From positions 218,508 to 282,507 of the forward strand of contig CAJJDN010000031.1 of NCBI GenBank assembly GCA_905182985.1: a DNA stretch of 64,000 nt, written 5' to 3'. The position numbers and the translations under genes are program-made. How positions within the stretch are numbered: the stretch's first letter is position 1; each line of letters begins with the position of its first letter. The notes under the pieces were generated by a model. That model made no database searches. It had not been told where the DNA came from and was given only the letters and a program-made list of their open reading frames with translations. Positions 39,260-52,619 of the stretch are shown one piece after another. This DNA comes from Paramecium sonneborni (lineage: Eukaryota > Ciliophora > Oligohymenophorea > Peniculida > Parameciidae).

Positions 39260-39533
39260 TTTTTTTATTTTTTTTATTACAATTTTATTTTGTACAACTA
39301 ATAAATATTTCACTTTAACTGAGAAACATAATTAAAATATAATCTTGTAGCTCTCTCTATTAGAATTAAATTCTTTCGACCTTTAAAAATTAATTGCTTC
39401 TTTGTAGTTAAATAAAAGACAATACGGACAAGGAAATATTCAAATTTTTTAGAATTATGTTATTATATTGAACTACATCTGTCGATATATCTTAATTAAA
39501 ATCATTATAATCTTTTTAAACAATAAAAGTAAG

Positions 39534-40043
39534 ATGGGATGTGCAGCAATGTTTTCTTATAAGTAAGATTTGGATTAGTCTATATCTATGAAAGATGGTT
39601 AAATTTTATTATTAGACAATCCAATCAAAAACATATATTAACCTAAAACAATCGAATCAACTACTCTATGTAATTCACTAAAGTGGTGTGATGAAGATGA
39701 TGATTTATAGAATCTTTTTGAAGAATGTAGCAAATTGGAGGAGAATGTGGTAAATACAAATGTGAGAATTCTCAAGAAAGATGAAAAATAAGTTTAAGAG
39801 TAATACCAAAATTCATAATCAAAAACATATTCTTAAACATCTATATGTTTGAATATAAGACGAAATCTTATAATAAAACATATAAAATTACCAGATAAGA
39901 ATGATTAAATTCCAAATAGCATTTTGAAAAGAAAGCGTTTAAAAGAAGGTCAAGTATTTTCAGACAAGATTCAAAGCAAAATAACACATCAAAAGGTTGT
40001 GAGATTTAACAAATGTTATGTAAGAATAATTCCAGAAAGCTGA
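39534..40043 (+). CDS. Small hypothetical protein with MGC N terminus
   Basis: An intronless frame of 169 residues from ATG 39534 to TGA 40041-40043. It begins MGCAAMFSYK: Gly2 and Cys3 fit N-myristoylation plus palmitoylation, suggesting attachment to the plasma or ciliary membrane. The rest is polar with an acidic stretch (DEDDD) and a Lys/Arg-rich C-terminal half. No domain is recognised. Confidence 0.55.
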
Positions 40044-40301
40044 ATATCAAAGAACACGATTGATTTTTTTAATTAGTAAAGAAATGATTTAAATAATTAA
40101 TCAAAATGATGAAATTTTTGTATATCAAAATTTAAAATATTTGTAAATTCCAAGAAGAAAAGAAGTAGAAAAAGCTAATATTGGATACTTAGAGTTTTCA
40201 TAAATCTGTTTAACAAATTTAAGATATAAATAAATTTATAATATAAATTAATTTATGAATTATAAATCGATATATAAAATACATTATACAAATAAATTTT
40301 T

Positions 40302-41563
40302 ATGTACACTGATCCTGTGGCAGAATTATTACGGCCAAAACAATCTAATTTAATAAAATCAAGTGATTCAATAGGATCTTATCGTCCAAAAAGTATTCAA
40401 TCAAATCGCAGTAATAAAAATATATTTTCTTAATAATAATAACGCCCTCCTTCGTAATAATCTTAAGTAGGAAGTAGTGGTGCAAAACGAATAGTTCATA
40501 TTGGTAGAAATGGGAAAAAAATTGAATAATTATCAAGTATTGCACCTGCAAAGACAACTAATGATCTTTGTTATGAATTTGATCCATTTGTTTTAGATTA
40601 GATAAGTCCAGAAGATCCAATTTGGAGATAAATATTACCAGATAATATGACATTAGATGAATAAACTTTAGAAAAATTATTGGAAGATAACCCTGATTAT
40701 TTTTATCATCATTTAGGATTTTGTGCATGTTATCGATGTAAATGTGGTAGATGTAGATGTGATGTCTCGAATTAAGTTAAATTAAAAATAAATGGATCTT
40801 TTCTAACTATTTATGATAAGGATTTTATACCTCATAAATCAAGTTATAATAATCTAACACCTTTGAATTCTAAAACTTATGCTACAAAATTTCTCGATTA
40901 AAAGACAATTGATTTTACTACTTCTCATCAATAAGATTATAAAGAAATGCCTATCCAATAAACTGAGAGTTTCAAACCTCCTTATAGACCTCAATTAGGA
41001 TCAATGTCAAATTTAACTAGCTACAGAGTATTTTCTTAATTTTTATTTAGTCTAATTATAGTAATTGGGGAAATAATTATTAAAGATTTAATAGGTATCC
41101 TCATATAAGTACAAGTACAGATATTAAATTTATTGGTAAAACATAATATTAGGATTCATTTGTTCCACCTAATAGTTGGAAAGTTGAAAGCTAAAATTAT
41201 TTTAAAAGTGAACTGTAATTATATTTATTAAATTATTAAAGTTCTCCTATGCCAACAGGTCCTTTTGTTGGGATGACTACAAGTTAATAAAATTTTTAGC
41301 CTTTTAAAGTTGCAAGAAGTCCTTAAAAACCTACACATCATGTACATTTTATTATATATATTGTTTTTTAGAAATATGAAACAACTCCATCTTTTGATGG
41401 ATAATTCACATCTACTGGAATGAAGGATTTTACTTAATAATAGGATGACTATTGCCCTGCTAAATAATTTTAGAAAATATTTAGAAAAAAATTGGCATAA
41501 AAAGTAGAGAAGAAAAAAGAAAATTTTATTGAACGCAGAATTTATAATGCTATGAAAAATTGA
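40302..41563 (+). CDS. SAXO-like (STOP-domain) microtubule protein, putative
   Basis: 393 residues with introns at 41028-41050, 41215-41241 and 41342-41371. A cysteine cluster near residue 155 (FCACYRCKCGRCRCD) is followed by repeated TxxDF/Y units (KTIDFTTSHQQDYKEM, PPYRPQLG, STGMKDFTQQQDDY), the layout of SAXO/MAP6-related proteins of cilia: a Cys-rich N-terminal motif, then repeats that bind microtubules. The repeats here are degenerate, so the assignment is inference. The C terminus is strongly basic. The protein is rich in Ser, Gln and Pro. Confidence 0.5.
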
Positions 41564-41659
41564 TTTATTTATATCTAAGTTCATTTCATATTTAAATAAA
41601 ATATTTATTATAATAAAATCAAACCGAAAAATTTAAATCTTAACTAATAAAACTTATAA

Positions 41660-44600
41660 CATATGCATTCTCCATTAATTTTTCAAATGGAAATAAAGTA
41701 AGTAATTATTTACTTTGTCTGTATTAGTTCTTAACCCTTAAAATTGTCTTAATTGTAATTAATAAAGCACAACTCATTATTATACTTGAAAATCCAATCA
41801 TAATTGAATTTATTAAAATTGTAGAATAAACCATCTATTTAATTTAATTTGTCAGCAATTCAACTATCACATGAAATCCATATTAAACATATAATCTCTT
41901 AATTTATTATTAAGAACTACTAGAAAATTCTTATAAAGAAAAAATAGATTAATCATTCAGATAAAGCAATTACAAAAACTCAAATTAATTTGAGTACAAT
42001 TCTTAAACAACAAAAGTTAAGCCTTTTTCAAGATTACTTATAGTCTGACATTATTTAAAGCTAAATAAATTTGAATATTCTAAATAGTTATATTGACTAT
42101 CAATCTAAAACATAATATCATACAATTAATTGAAAACTGAGTCACATATATTATTCGAGAGGATATTATATATATCCTTATTATAACTTTCCTAATATTG
42201 GGATAAACTAGTTGTAAGTGACTTCAAGTATTCTACACTCTCATTTTGTCTAGGGATTCCATCAATTATTATTGTTTAATTTAATAAAATAGCTTATTAA
42301 GCATAAGTTTAAGCAAGCTCATTATTTATAATTTTAAATTATGTTTTTTCATTTTATCTAGCTGAAACACTTTATAAAGTTTCTTCGAATAGAATATAAC
42401 TTCCTATATAATAAAAAGAACACATAAATGCATAAATAAAAACAAACAAAAAAAAGAAAACCTGTGCAGAGTTTGTTTCTATTTAATTATATATATTTTT
42501 ACATACATTTTACAGAAATTTGTTTTCCAACTTTCTAATTTTTATCTAGCTTGTTAGATGTTACAGTTTTTTAATATTAACGCAACATAGTTATCTCAAA
42601 TTACTCTTCATCTGTTTCATGATTTTTAAACTTTGTATTATTTAATTGGTTATATAGAGAACTAAATTAAAAAAATTACTCTTAAATGACTTCCTTTGAA
42701 AAAGTACAAAATAATTTATATATCTTTTTTTTCATTTAAATTATTTTTAAGCATAAATAAAAGTATCTTATTAAAAATAAGATTAAAATAATTTCCTCTA
42801 TAAAAACACTAAAATTAAAATTTTAAGATTTACAATATTTCTAAATCTATTTATTTATTTGTCGAATCTGCATCTTTAATTTGATTTATTTACATTTTAA
42901 ATTGATCGGTGTTGTTAGTATAATCTTAATAAAGGATTATTTCATTCATCTTTTAAACATTTTATAGTTATGCCAATATTATTATCATTCTGCTTTTCAT
43001 TGTAAAGTTTTTAACCATATTTATATGAGGTAATCTTATTATTGTTTGATCTATATCTTTAATATGATCAACAAAAAACTTCAATGATACTTCACTTAAT
43101 TTTTCAAAACTAAAATTATCTTCATTAATAAATGATTAAGCTATAACAAATTCGTTATAAAAATATGAAAATTCAAATGGCAAATTGTCATAATTTTAAT
43201 CTTATTTGATGCTTTCAAATTCAAAATACAATATTAAATAATTCACAAAATATCCTATTATAACTAATATATATAGAGAGAATAAAAATGACTTAGTTTG
43301 AACATTTAAACCTCTATTATCTGATAAACAATCCTTCATCTATCTTTTTAATGCTGTAGTATTATTTTAAGAAGATCTACTTCCAACAGAACCAGAATTA
43401 TATTAAAGATTTTATTCTTACATTTATTCTTTTAATTCTGATTCATTATCACTTAAATTATTGCTTTTATCTGATTAATTTAAGTTATTTTTAAGTTCTA
43501 TAACTCTATCTTCAAATACATGTTCACTTTTTAAAAGTAATCTTTGAGTAGAGTTTTAATTATGAGTTGTATTTATCATATTGATATTTGCTAATTAATT
43601 TTTTAAATCTTCAACCATTTTCAATTCTTCAATAAAATTTTCATATTCTAAATCACATTCATTGATTTCTCCATTAAATTATTAAGAATTAGCTGATGCT
43701 AAAAGATCTCCTTTAGATGTTATTACTTCATTTTAAGTAGAAGAATTTAATAATTAAGAAGATCTATTTCGTAATTAAATTAATTATTAACTAGTCACTT
43801 TTTAATTGAATATCTATTTGTATTCTGGCATTTCTAAAATGATTAATCTAATAATAAATAATTAATAAAAACCTTAAATTGATTGTGGTTAAACTCATAA
43901 GATGCAAAGATATTTGATATATAACATTATCTAAGTTTTAGTTTTCAATTGATTTAATAATACTTTATTATAATGAAGATCGACTACAAGCAGCAGTTCT
44001 GGAACTTTACATACTTCTGTAAACTTATTTAGATAAATTTGGTATAATTAAATGGCATTCTAATCGTTTATCAAGTTTTTCAAAATTTTCATTAAATAAT
44101 TGATCCCAAATTTTAGATAATTCAGGAATTAAAATCAAACAGTCCAATCCTTTGACACATTCTAATTCAACTCCTAAATATTTTTCGAATATTTCATCAA
44201 ATAAATTTTTTGTTAATTCTTCTATTTAACCATTTTCATTTAACATCATATATCCATATGTAAAATTAACAGGTGTAATTAAAGCAGTAGCTCCAAATTC
44301 ATCAGTACTAGCTTCAAGTCTTAATCTTGTATTAATTGGAACAACAAATTATGATTTAGTTTTACCTAAAATAACTCTTACTGCATTTCGAACAACGTTA
44401 ATTCTTCCTCTCTCAACAAAATTATCTAAATACAAATCATGATCATTTGCTATAATCTATGGCATAAATCTATTTATATTTTAATCCTAAATCTCTTCAT
44501 CTTTATATCCTATAGCTTTTTAAAATGTTCTTGTGTATCTGATAACATTTCCTCTAGGTTATAGTAATGTAATTTATATTACACAACTTCCTGGATCATA

Positions 44601-46127
44601 TATTATTCTTTCATTTTATTACAAAAATTATAACATCAATTGACCATCTCTTCTATATAATTTTGGTCTCATCTTATTGTAATTGATGTATTTATGAAAT
44701 ATATTATAAATTGTATCGCATTCATTACTTTATGGATTAGTCTTATATAATAATTATAATTGTTTTTCAAGAACATTAATATTTTCTAAAAGTTTAAATC
44801 CAATATCGACTATTTAATCTATATCAATTACTTAAGTTAATATGCAACCATAAAAATCCTTAAATATATTTTTTATATACTTTTTCTGATTTAACTATTG
44901 TTAAGAGATTACTTTTTAATATATTTAATGATTCTTCATATTGATAAACCTTTTTAAATACAAATTTCTAATTAACTAGATCATTTTTTCTCACTAATTC
45001 AGAAAATTTATCAAGTGCATCATGCTTTAATTTTCTTATTATCGACTATTATTTTAAAGTTTATTCCTTATTAAATTAGCATTATATTGTACTTTTTGTA
45101 TCATTGATAATCTAATTACTTCATATATTGCTTAAGTTGGAACTTTCTTAATTTAAACCAAGAAATAAATATAAATTAACATCAAATTAATATCTTAGTT
45201 TTCAATAATTTCATCTTCCAAAGTTTAACCTATTAGTTCTTTTGCAAATTTTTTCATTTATCCTAAATTCTAGAATGTATCATCAATATCTTTAAAAAAA
45301 TCAGTACAAAAGCATTTATATTTTAATTTAATATTCTTTTAGACTTTTTTATCTCTTTATAATTTGCAATCTCTAAGATGACTTGAAATAAATGTATAAA
45401 TTTCTAAAGATTATTTTGGATCCAATAAATTCTATTATTTCTTTAAATCAACCTACTCTTTGAAAATTATATATAATCTTCTTATTTATTTCTCTAGATT
45501 AATTTTATTAAAATTTTGATTTTTAAGTTACTATTTCAAAATTAATTAATTTGCAATCAAATATATTAATGGGTAGAAAATCAAAAGTAATAAAACTACA
45601 CTTATTTTTATATATGACTAACAATATTAACAAAAAAGTAATATAAGTTAATAATTCAAGCAAATTGTTGAAATTAAAAAACTTAATCTAGATATTCTAT
45701 AATCTACATAAATTTATTAATTGAAACTATATATAATCTTTAATAATTAATTAAATACTCCAAATAATTATACTACCAATGAATTAATTTTAAGAGCAGA
45801 TAATAGTATTATTCTAATGTTCTATTTATATAAAATATGTACAATAGTTAAAATCCAAATAAGACATGTATTTTCAAAGTTTAAAATTTCCCCAAAAAGT
45901 CATATGTCTTCATTCTATACTCAAATTAATGTAAATGAATGAATAATCCAATTAAAATTTACTATGTCATCAATAAAATACTGAATATTACGCCAACATA
46001 TTCTAATGAATTTAAACTTTCTGTATAATTAGAAATAAATACAAGATTCAATAATATTGACTAATAAAGTTATCCCACAAAATAAATAGGGTATTTAAAG
46101 AATTGAGAGATTAATCTAAAAGAAGAA
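41660..46127 (-). CDS. Large multi-pass membrane protein with PAS-like domain (TmcB-like)
   Basis: A long minus-strand coding region with many short introns; the ends are approximate. The N-terminal part (45600-46100) contains several hydrophobic helices (VGVIFSILLMTQQILIGLFI, VLFGFQLLYIFYI). A central soluble part (44000-44700) includes GNVIRYTRTFQKAIGYK and TPVNFTYGYMMLNENGQIEE, which read like PAS-type sensor segments. C-terminal spans lie at 43270-43310 (FLFSLYILVIIGYFV) and 42410-42480 (LFFVCFYLCIYVFFLL). This layout matches the large ciliate family annotated by similarity to Dictyostelium tiny macrocysts protein B. Its function is unknown; a sensory role is inferred. Introns of 22 nt (gtatttatttctaattatac-ag type) support the strand. 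Confidence 0.5.
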
Positions 46128-46955
46128 TGAAAGCATCCAGTTCAACAAATGTTTATCAGAAGTATTAGATTCATCTAACTAATAAATTAAATAATATATT
46201 ACCTATTCGATTGTTAAGAATTTGAGTTATTGTTTCTTTTGAATAAATATATTGATGTTCAAAAGAGAATACAATATTAATGTTAGAAATATGCTAGACA
46301 AAAAAAAACCAAATATTGAAAAAATTGATCTGATAAGGGTTGAATTTCCTAAAATTGTGTAAAATCTAATAAATATTTATGATAATGTAACCTAGAGAAT
46401 TCAATAATACTTCTAAAGTGGATCAAGAATTAGTCATATTCAAATTGAATGATATCATTTGTGTAAATAGAAACCATTTAAATGTTTTCAATTATTAGTA
46501 AGACAACAGCTATTAGATAACTTTTTCTCCATGTTTCCTTAATATGCAAGAAATCTTTAGTGTAAAATGTCTTTGTCTAAAGAATAATTTTATTCATAAT
46601 TATAAGAGGTTAATTAATTATTAATAATTGAATCCGAAGGTTATTAAAATCCTATAATATAATCATTATTGATTTTTTATAAACAGAAGAGATTTCCATT
46701 AAAAGATACATTTTAAAGTAGTTTATGTTAAATTATTAATGTAATAGTATGTGAATAAAAGAGTAAATAATAAAATAAATTAATTTCTAGGAGTTCTAAA
46801 TTAAAATAAATTAATTTCATTATTGAATTTCAAAAATTGATTTAATATGATAGATATCTATATTTATAAAGAAATCTTTTATATTCAGAGATTTAGTAGA
46901 CTATAAAAATAAAGATCTCTTTAATATTGAAATAGAAATTTAATTCATATTATTT
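46128..46955. other. Ambiguous region, probably 5' exons of the PAS membrane protein
   Basis: Open in several frames on both strands. On the minus strand a 24-nt intron joins YIYSKETITQILNNRI to LDESNTSDKHLLNWMLSFFF, which flows into the membrane helices of the downstream gene, so minus is favoured. On the plus strand a polar reading (FPQYARNLQCKMSLSKEQ) is also open. No start codon could be fixed. Confidence 0.4.
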
Positions 46956-48919
46956 TCAAAATGAATATATATGCTAAAATTTTAATGCAATAATCTCTTC
47001 TTTTTCTTTGTTGGTCAAGAAATTGAATTTTTCAAAATAGTCATCAACTTTTTGGTTTAAGAACTAAAATATGATAAAAATATCTTACTTATTTTTTAAT
47101 TTCTCTATCAAATAAAATAGTATCCAAAACATAAATGGATAAATTATTTATGGAATTGTCTTGATTTTCATTTTCTCCTTTTTCATCCTATAATTGCATG
47201 TAATAATTAATCAGTATATCACGATAATTTTCATCAAATTAGGATGTAGGTGCTGGTTATAATTCTGAAATATATTTTTCATTTGCTTAATTTTACATTT
47301 AAAATAAGATAGTTCTAAAAATATAAATAGAAAATACTGTAATTATAATTGAATAACATGAAAATGGGCCATCTAATTCTGATAATCTTCTTCACATAAT
47401 TTAATGAAAGCAATAAATTATGGGAAGGTATAAAGTTCAAAGAAATATGCACACTGATAAATATTAATCTATTTTTTTAAAACATCAAGGAAACGATTCA
47501 TTTCAATAATTAATTTCTTTGAAATAATAAAAGCAGGTAAAAACACCTAAGATAATTAAATTTATTACATTAGTGTTTTGAGTATGTTTTCTTTAATGAA
47601 TTTCATGTAAAACAGTACCTAAGAAAACAAGAGTATTTCTTTCATTTAAATATTTTTCAAATACATTGTTCAAATCATTTGTTTTTTATTACTATAATTG
47701 TTTTTATTTTAGAGCTTCTTATAATAATTATTCATCGTTAGAATTATCCATAACTTATTTATGTTCTAACTTAGGAACATCAGATTATAATTTCTTTATC
47801 ATATTCTAATTATTAATGTTGTCAAATTTTTATTAATTTTTTTCATAGACTTACTTAATCATTTTCAAATCTACTTATGTAGCTACTACTTTGTCAACTG
47901 TTAATTTAGATAAGGCTAAGAAAATAAATGAGAAATTCATACCAGATTTATTTACTTAATTAGAAAACAAAGGTGATTCATACAATTATTTCCATTACAA
48001 TCTTTAATTTGGATCTGGATTTAACATTCTAATTAATAATTCTTCAGATTCTTTTGATATTTTAACATTATTTCTTGTGAAGTTTGGTTTATCTTTAAGA
48101 ATATAATAATTGAGAATACTTGTTCTAACATCATTAAGAAAATCATTATAACTTTTAATACTGAATGGTAGTACTCCAAAAAGTAATTGATAATATATAG
48201 CACCAATTGAAAACATATCTGCTAGAATTCCATATGGTTGAAATTAAATGATTTCTGGAGCCATCGTTCCTAATGTACCTAATGCTTCTTTAACTACTCC
48301 ATCTAGACTTTCTAATCTTTTAGCAAACCCTAAATCTCCTATTTTTAGAACAGAATTAGAAATTAGTATATTTGCCAATTTTAAATCTCTATGAATCACA
48401 TTCATTTCATGTAAACTATTATTTTTTATTCTTTTACCCTCTCATTCCATTTAATATCTATTTAATATACTAAATTGCATCTTCTTCACTTATTATTCTA
48501 TTTTTTTTCTTCCATAATTATTCAAGATCTCCTTCTAAATTTTTTTAAATTATTTTCTTTACAATTGCAATATTCCATCACTAAATAACAATTATTTTCA
48601 CTCTCCAAATACTTATTCATTTTAACAACATTTATATTATTACATTAAGCTAGTACTTAAACTTCTGTCTTTAATAATTATCCTACCAATCCATTATGTT
48701 CTCTCCTAATTACTATAAATCATATAAATTACAATTTAGTTTTAGGCACTGATTTTATAGCCACAGATTCTTTTGTTATTATGTTCTATGCAGAGAATAC
48801 CTTTAATATAATATTATATCTCTCTTTACTTATCCAAATGCTCCTGTGCCTAATACATCTACAAGGATGAAATCATCAATCTTTTTTCCAACAAAATTAC
48901 GACTCTATTAACTATTCAT
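46956..48919 (-). CDS. Ser/Thr protein kinase, ULK/NEK-like, with DLG in place of DFG
   Basis: Starts MNSQQSRNFVGKKIDDF. Kinase elements: Gly loop VLGTGAFGQVFSA, ATP lysine in VAIKSV, hinge LVMEYCNQGDLEQL, catalytic loop VIHRDLKLANIL, GDLGFAKRL (DLG instead of DFG), activation-end GTLGTMAPE, and FSIGAIYYQLLFGVLPF. The Asp of the metal site is kept, so activity is likely. Introns of 22-29 nt occur in the N-lobe and after the Gly loop, and one 25-nt intron lies near the 3' end. After the catalytic domain come about 300 residues of Gln-rich helical sequence. The nearest families by motif are ULK/ATG1 and related; this is a judgement by eye. TGA 46956-46958. Confidence 0.85.
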
Positions 48920-49015
48920 AAAATAATTATTTAGCTTTCTATAGTAAGATTAGAAATAAACGCAGAGAATTATTAAATATATAGAAATAAATGAATTCCT
49001 ATTTATTATAATGAA

Positions 49016-52000
49016 TCACATCTAAAATTTTCCAGTCCCGTCAGACATCGGCCTAATCTGAGATAATTTTAAATTTCTAAAACTCTTTTTAAGCATACGA
49101 CTTCTTTTTAAAGTATGTTCAGAATCTTACTCGGAAGTTTTCTGGGATTCTTCAATTTCAAATTTTGGAATTATTACTTATTAATACCTGTATTTCTCAA
49201 AAAATAATTCTGGATAAAACATAAATCTTAATAACTTTGATTGATAAAGCTTTAATTTTTCATCGAATACATACTGTTACTTGTAATAATACATCTTCTC
49301 CAAGATCTAATCTAAGTTGTTTTATATCTAATAGTATTTATATTTCTTATATGATTCCATCACTAAAGTTTAATCCTTCTTTTAATACTCATTTAATTAT
49401 TCAATTTACATTTTCAATTTAATTTCCAACATCATCGTATCTTATATATCTTTCTCTTATAAAATTTGCTTTTTTCCATCCTGTATTTACTTTATTCTAA
49501 TTTTAACTTTCGATAATAAATTTTTCAAAAACTACTAAGATTGAATGATTTCGAGAAATTGATTTATTATTGATTTTGTTTCCTTTTTGTATTTTTATCT
49601 TTTCTTAAGTCTATTCATATTGGTAATCATTTGAACTACTCTCTTCATTTTTTGAATATTTTCCTTGGGTTTTTTTTTCTTATACTAATCTAAACTAAAT
49701 GATACTCTCGCTTAAGTATTTTTTTCTTTTGGCGAGTTTTCTTGATTATCTTCTTATATAATCATAAGATTATTATTAAAAATATTTTAATTTCTTGCTT
49801 TGCTCATAAGTGATGCTCTCAATTATTTATCCTCAATGTCCAATAATTCTATTGTCTAGGTTCTTTATTTAAATAAAGTGGCTTTTTTTTTGATAGGAGG
49901 AGGTTCCAAATTTACTTTAGAAGATTAATCTGTAACAGGCTAAACGAAATTATTTAGATTTTATGATAATTATATTTAAGGTTGCAAGTTTGGTTCAGTC
50001 TACTCTAAGATTGGTGGGATTGGTTATTGATGAATATCACTTTTTTTTAATTATTCTTCTTCTGGTTCTTCATAAAATTCTGCCCATTTCCAATTATTAT
50101 TATTAAATGAATTTGCTTCTTATTCTATAACTTCTTAATCAAATCTTGCTGCAAAGTATCCTCTTTATCTAAATGGATTTCTTTCATATTTAGAATTTCT
50201 ATTTTAAGGGTGACTATAACAATAGCGTTTTAAAATTAATTCTTTATCAGGTATATAATGTAATAATGGACATTAAAGAACCCTGTGATTTTTGGAATTA
50301 CAACTAAAACATTTCATTTTTAAAACACTAAGATCTTCAAATTACAAACTATCATAAAGATTTCTAAATCTTTCATAATCTTCTGGAAAATCCTAAATTA
50401 CTTTTAAAAAATCATCCCTAGAAAGCATAAGTAATTTAGAGAATCCAACACTCCTAAATCTCTCTTAAGATTATTTACCACTTATGAAACTTATAATACC
50501 TAAACTAGAACCTTTTCCAACCTTAAATACTTCAGCAATTTATGGATTTTCAAGTATATGATCTATTGAATCATTTTAAATAAATATTTGTATTTCTCCA
50601 AATTCAACAAAACAAACAAATAATTAACCTGGTGGTAATTAAGGAAATATTGAATCAAAATTAATTATATTTTCAGGTTAAATAACTGCTTATTTAATTT
50701 TATTAACTAATTTAGATTTTAATGCATCACTAAAATTATTTTAAAATAATGGACATTCATTAAATATTAATTAATTTGATTGATTCATTAATTTCTCTTT
50801 TAGATTTTCTGATAATTAATTAATAATTTCATTAAGTTCATCATTTTCAACTTAATTTTATGATTCCCAATAATAATTTAAGTATTCTCTAATTTGGTAT
50901 TGCAATTAATATTCAATTTTTCTATTTTACATATATGAATTAATTTTTCTCATTTTTCTCATTTTTTCTTATCCATAAGCAGAAATAGTATCAATAATTG
51001 CTCCAACAGTACTAACACTGTAACTTAATTGAATACTGCATATCATCATATAAAGAATTGCTATTATTCTTTCTAAATAACTAATTGGTACTACATCTCC
51101 ATAACCTATTGTAAACATTGTTACTGTCGAGAAGTAAAATGAATATAAATATTAAACTTACCATGTTTCATCTTCGACATGATAAAATTCTAACCAACTA
51201 CCTTTTTCTGAATATAAGTAACTGTAATAACCAACCTATTTAAATATTATATAAATAAATTACAAAATACCAAAGACAAGAATAACAGTGCAAAACAAAA
51301 AATAAAACTAACAGTAATTTAAATAATTCTAATAAAGAACTACTAGGTTTTGATAAATTCAAGGACTCTTCTACCTGACTGATTAATTTTGGTATATTTC
51401 TACATTATACATAAAATAATAGCATTAATAAATCCCACCATTCAGTTAATAAATTAAATTCTTATTAGGATGAATTTGATATTATCGCATAAATTATTAA
51501 TATTAATAAAGATATCGCTTCCAAACCATAACTTTTACTTATTACATTTTTAGCTATTGTAGCTCTATTACTTACTATTTATCCAAATTAATAAATTGAA
51601 CTATTAAAACTAAGTATAAAATCAAATACTAGTAATAAAATCATCAGTATGGTTGGAATATATAACTCACCATATATAATTTAGTATTTATTCCATGCCA
51701 AATCTATAGGAATTGTAAATAGAAAATAGAGTCTACTCATCATCACTATACAATCCCATACTATCTTTAATCTTGATTCAGGGGTAATCAATGGTATCTT
51801 CTCAATTTCTTATTAAATTTTTTTTATTAAATCATCTTTACAAGTCTTTAGATGAGTAATTTACTTTTTTATGTTTCTTGATAATTCCCTAATAATTTAT
51901 ATAATGAGTACTTTTTTTTAACAAAATGTTATAACCCCTCTTAAGTCTAACTAAATTAGCTAATCATTGGTTTTAAATTTAATGCACTATCACGAAAGAG

Positions 52001-52444
52001 TTTCAAATTAAAAGAAGAACCTAAATCATGGATAATATTGTATTAATATAGGTTAAATTATGAATTGATTTTCTTTTTCCAACTTATTCTGTTAATAAAT
52101 CGTTTTATAAAACAAAATTAGATTACACTAAATATTTATTATTATTGATGGGGTAATTGTTAAGAATCTATAGATTTTTAACTTTTCTAATTCTTTAAAA
52201 ACTTAGTAGTAGGACTATTAAGAGAAGAATCAAAAGTAACTCTTTTAAATTCATGGGCTTTATGTTTAGAACTTTAACTTGGGATATTGTTATTAGTGTT
52301 GACTTTTGAACCTTGAATAGAGAATTAGCCATCTGATAATGAATAATTGAGAAAATCTTAAATTTCACCTATGGGCTCATCTGTTAACATTAATTGATTT
52401 AATTTTGAGATTGGCTCTTCAGTGTCTTACTAATTTTAATTCAT
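49016..52444 (-). CDS. Voltage-type K+ channel with C-terminal cyclic-nucleotide-binding fold
   Basis: Six-span channel of the KCNH/HCN/CNG superfamily. S1 begins after SRLKIVWDCIVMMSRLYF; further spans follow to S5. The pore has the K+ selectivity filter TIGYGD (near 51100). S6 is followed by a C-linker (EKMRKMRKINSYMQN, YQIREYLNYYWE) and a cyclic-nucleotide fold (LPPGQLFVCFVEFGEI ... GKGSSLGIISFISG). Canonical Arg/Glu contacts for cAMP were not evident, as in KCNH channels. The N terminus (MNQNQQDTEEPISK) and a long C-terminal tail (SDGTGKF near the end) are polar. At least two introns: one of about 28 nt before the pore helix, another of 22 nt near 49380. Ciliates use many such channels to control membrane potential and swimming. 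Stop TGA 49016-49018. Confidence 0.88.
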
Positions 52445-52619
52445 ATTTAAAATAATTAAGTTAAAATCTAATTATCTCATATGTGTATATTTCATTTAAC
52501 TAGTATTTTCCTGTGATTAATTGAATAAATATATGACTTCTTGAAATAGCAGAGTAAAGTATACTGGAAAACTAAATAAATTTATATTCATTAATTTTGC
52601 CATCGAGCTTAATTATTAA

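Noticed and set aside
46128..46960. Plus-strand gene in this interval
   Set aside because: The plus reading needs unsupported joins and has no domain, whereas minus exons join smoothly to membrane helices downstream. Kept only as an ambiguity.
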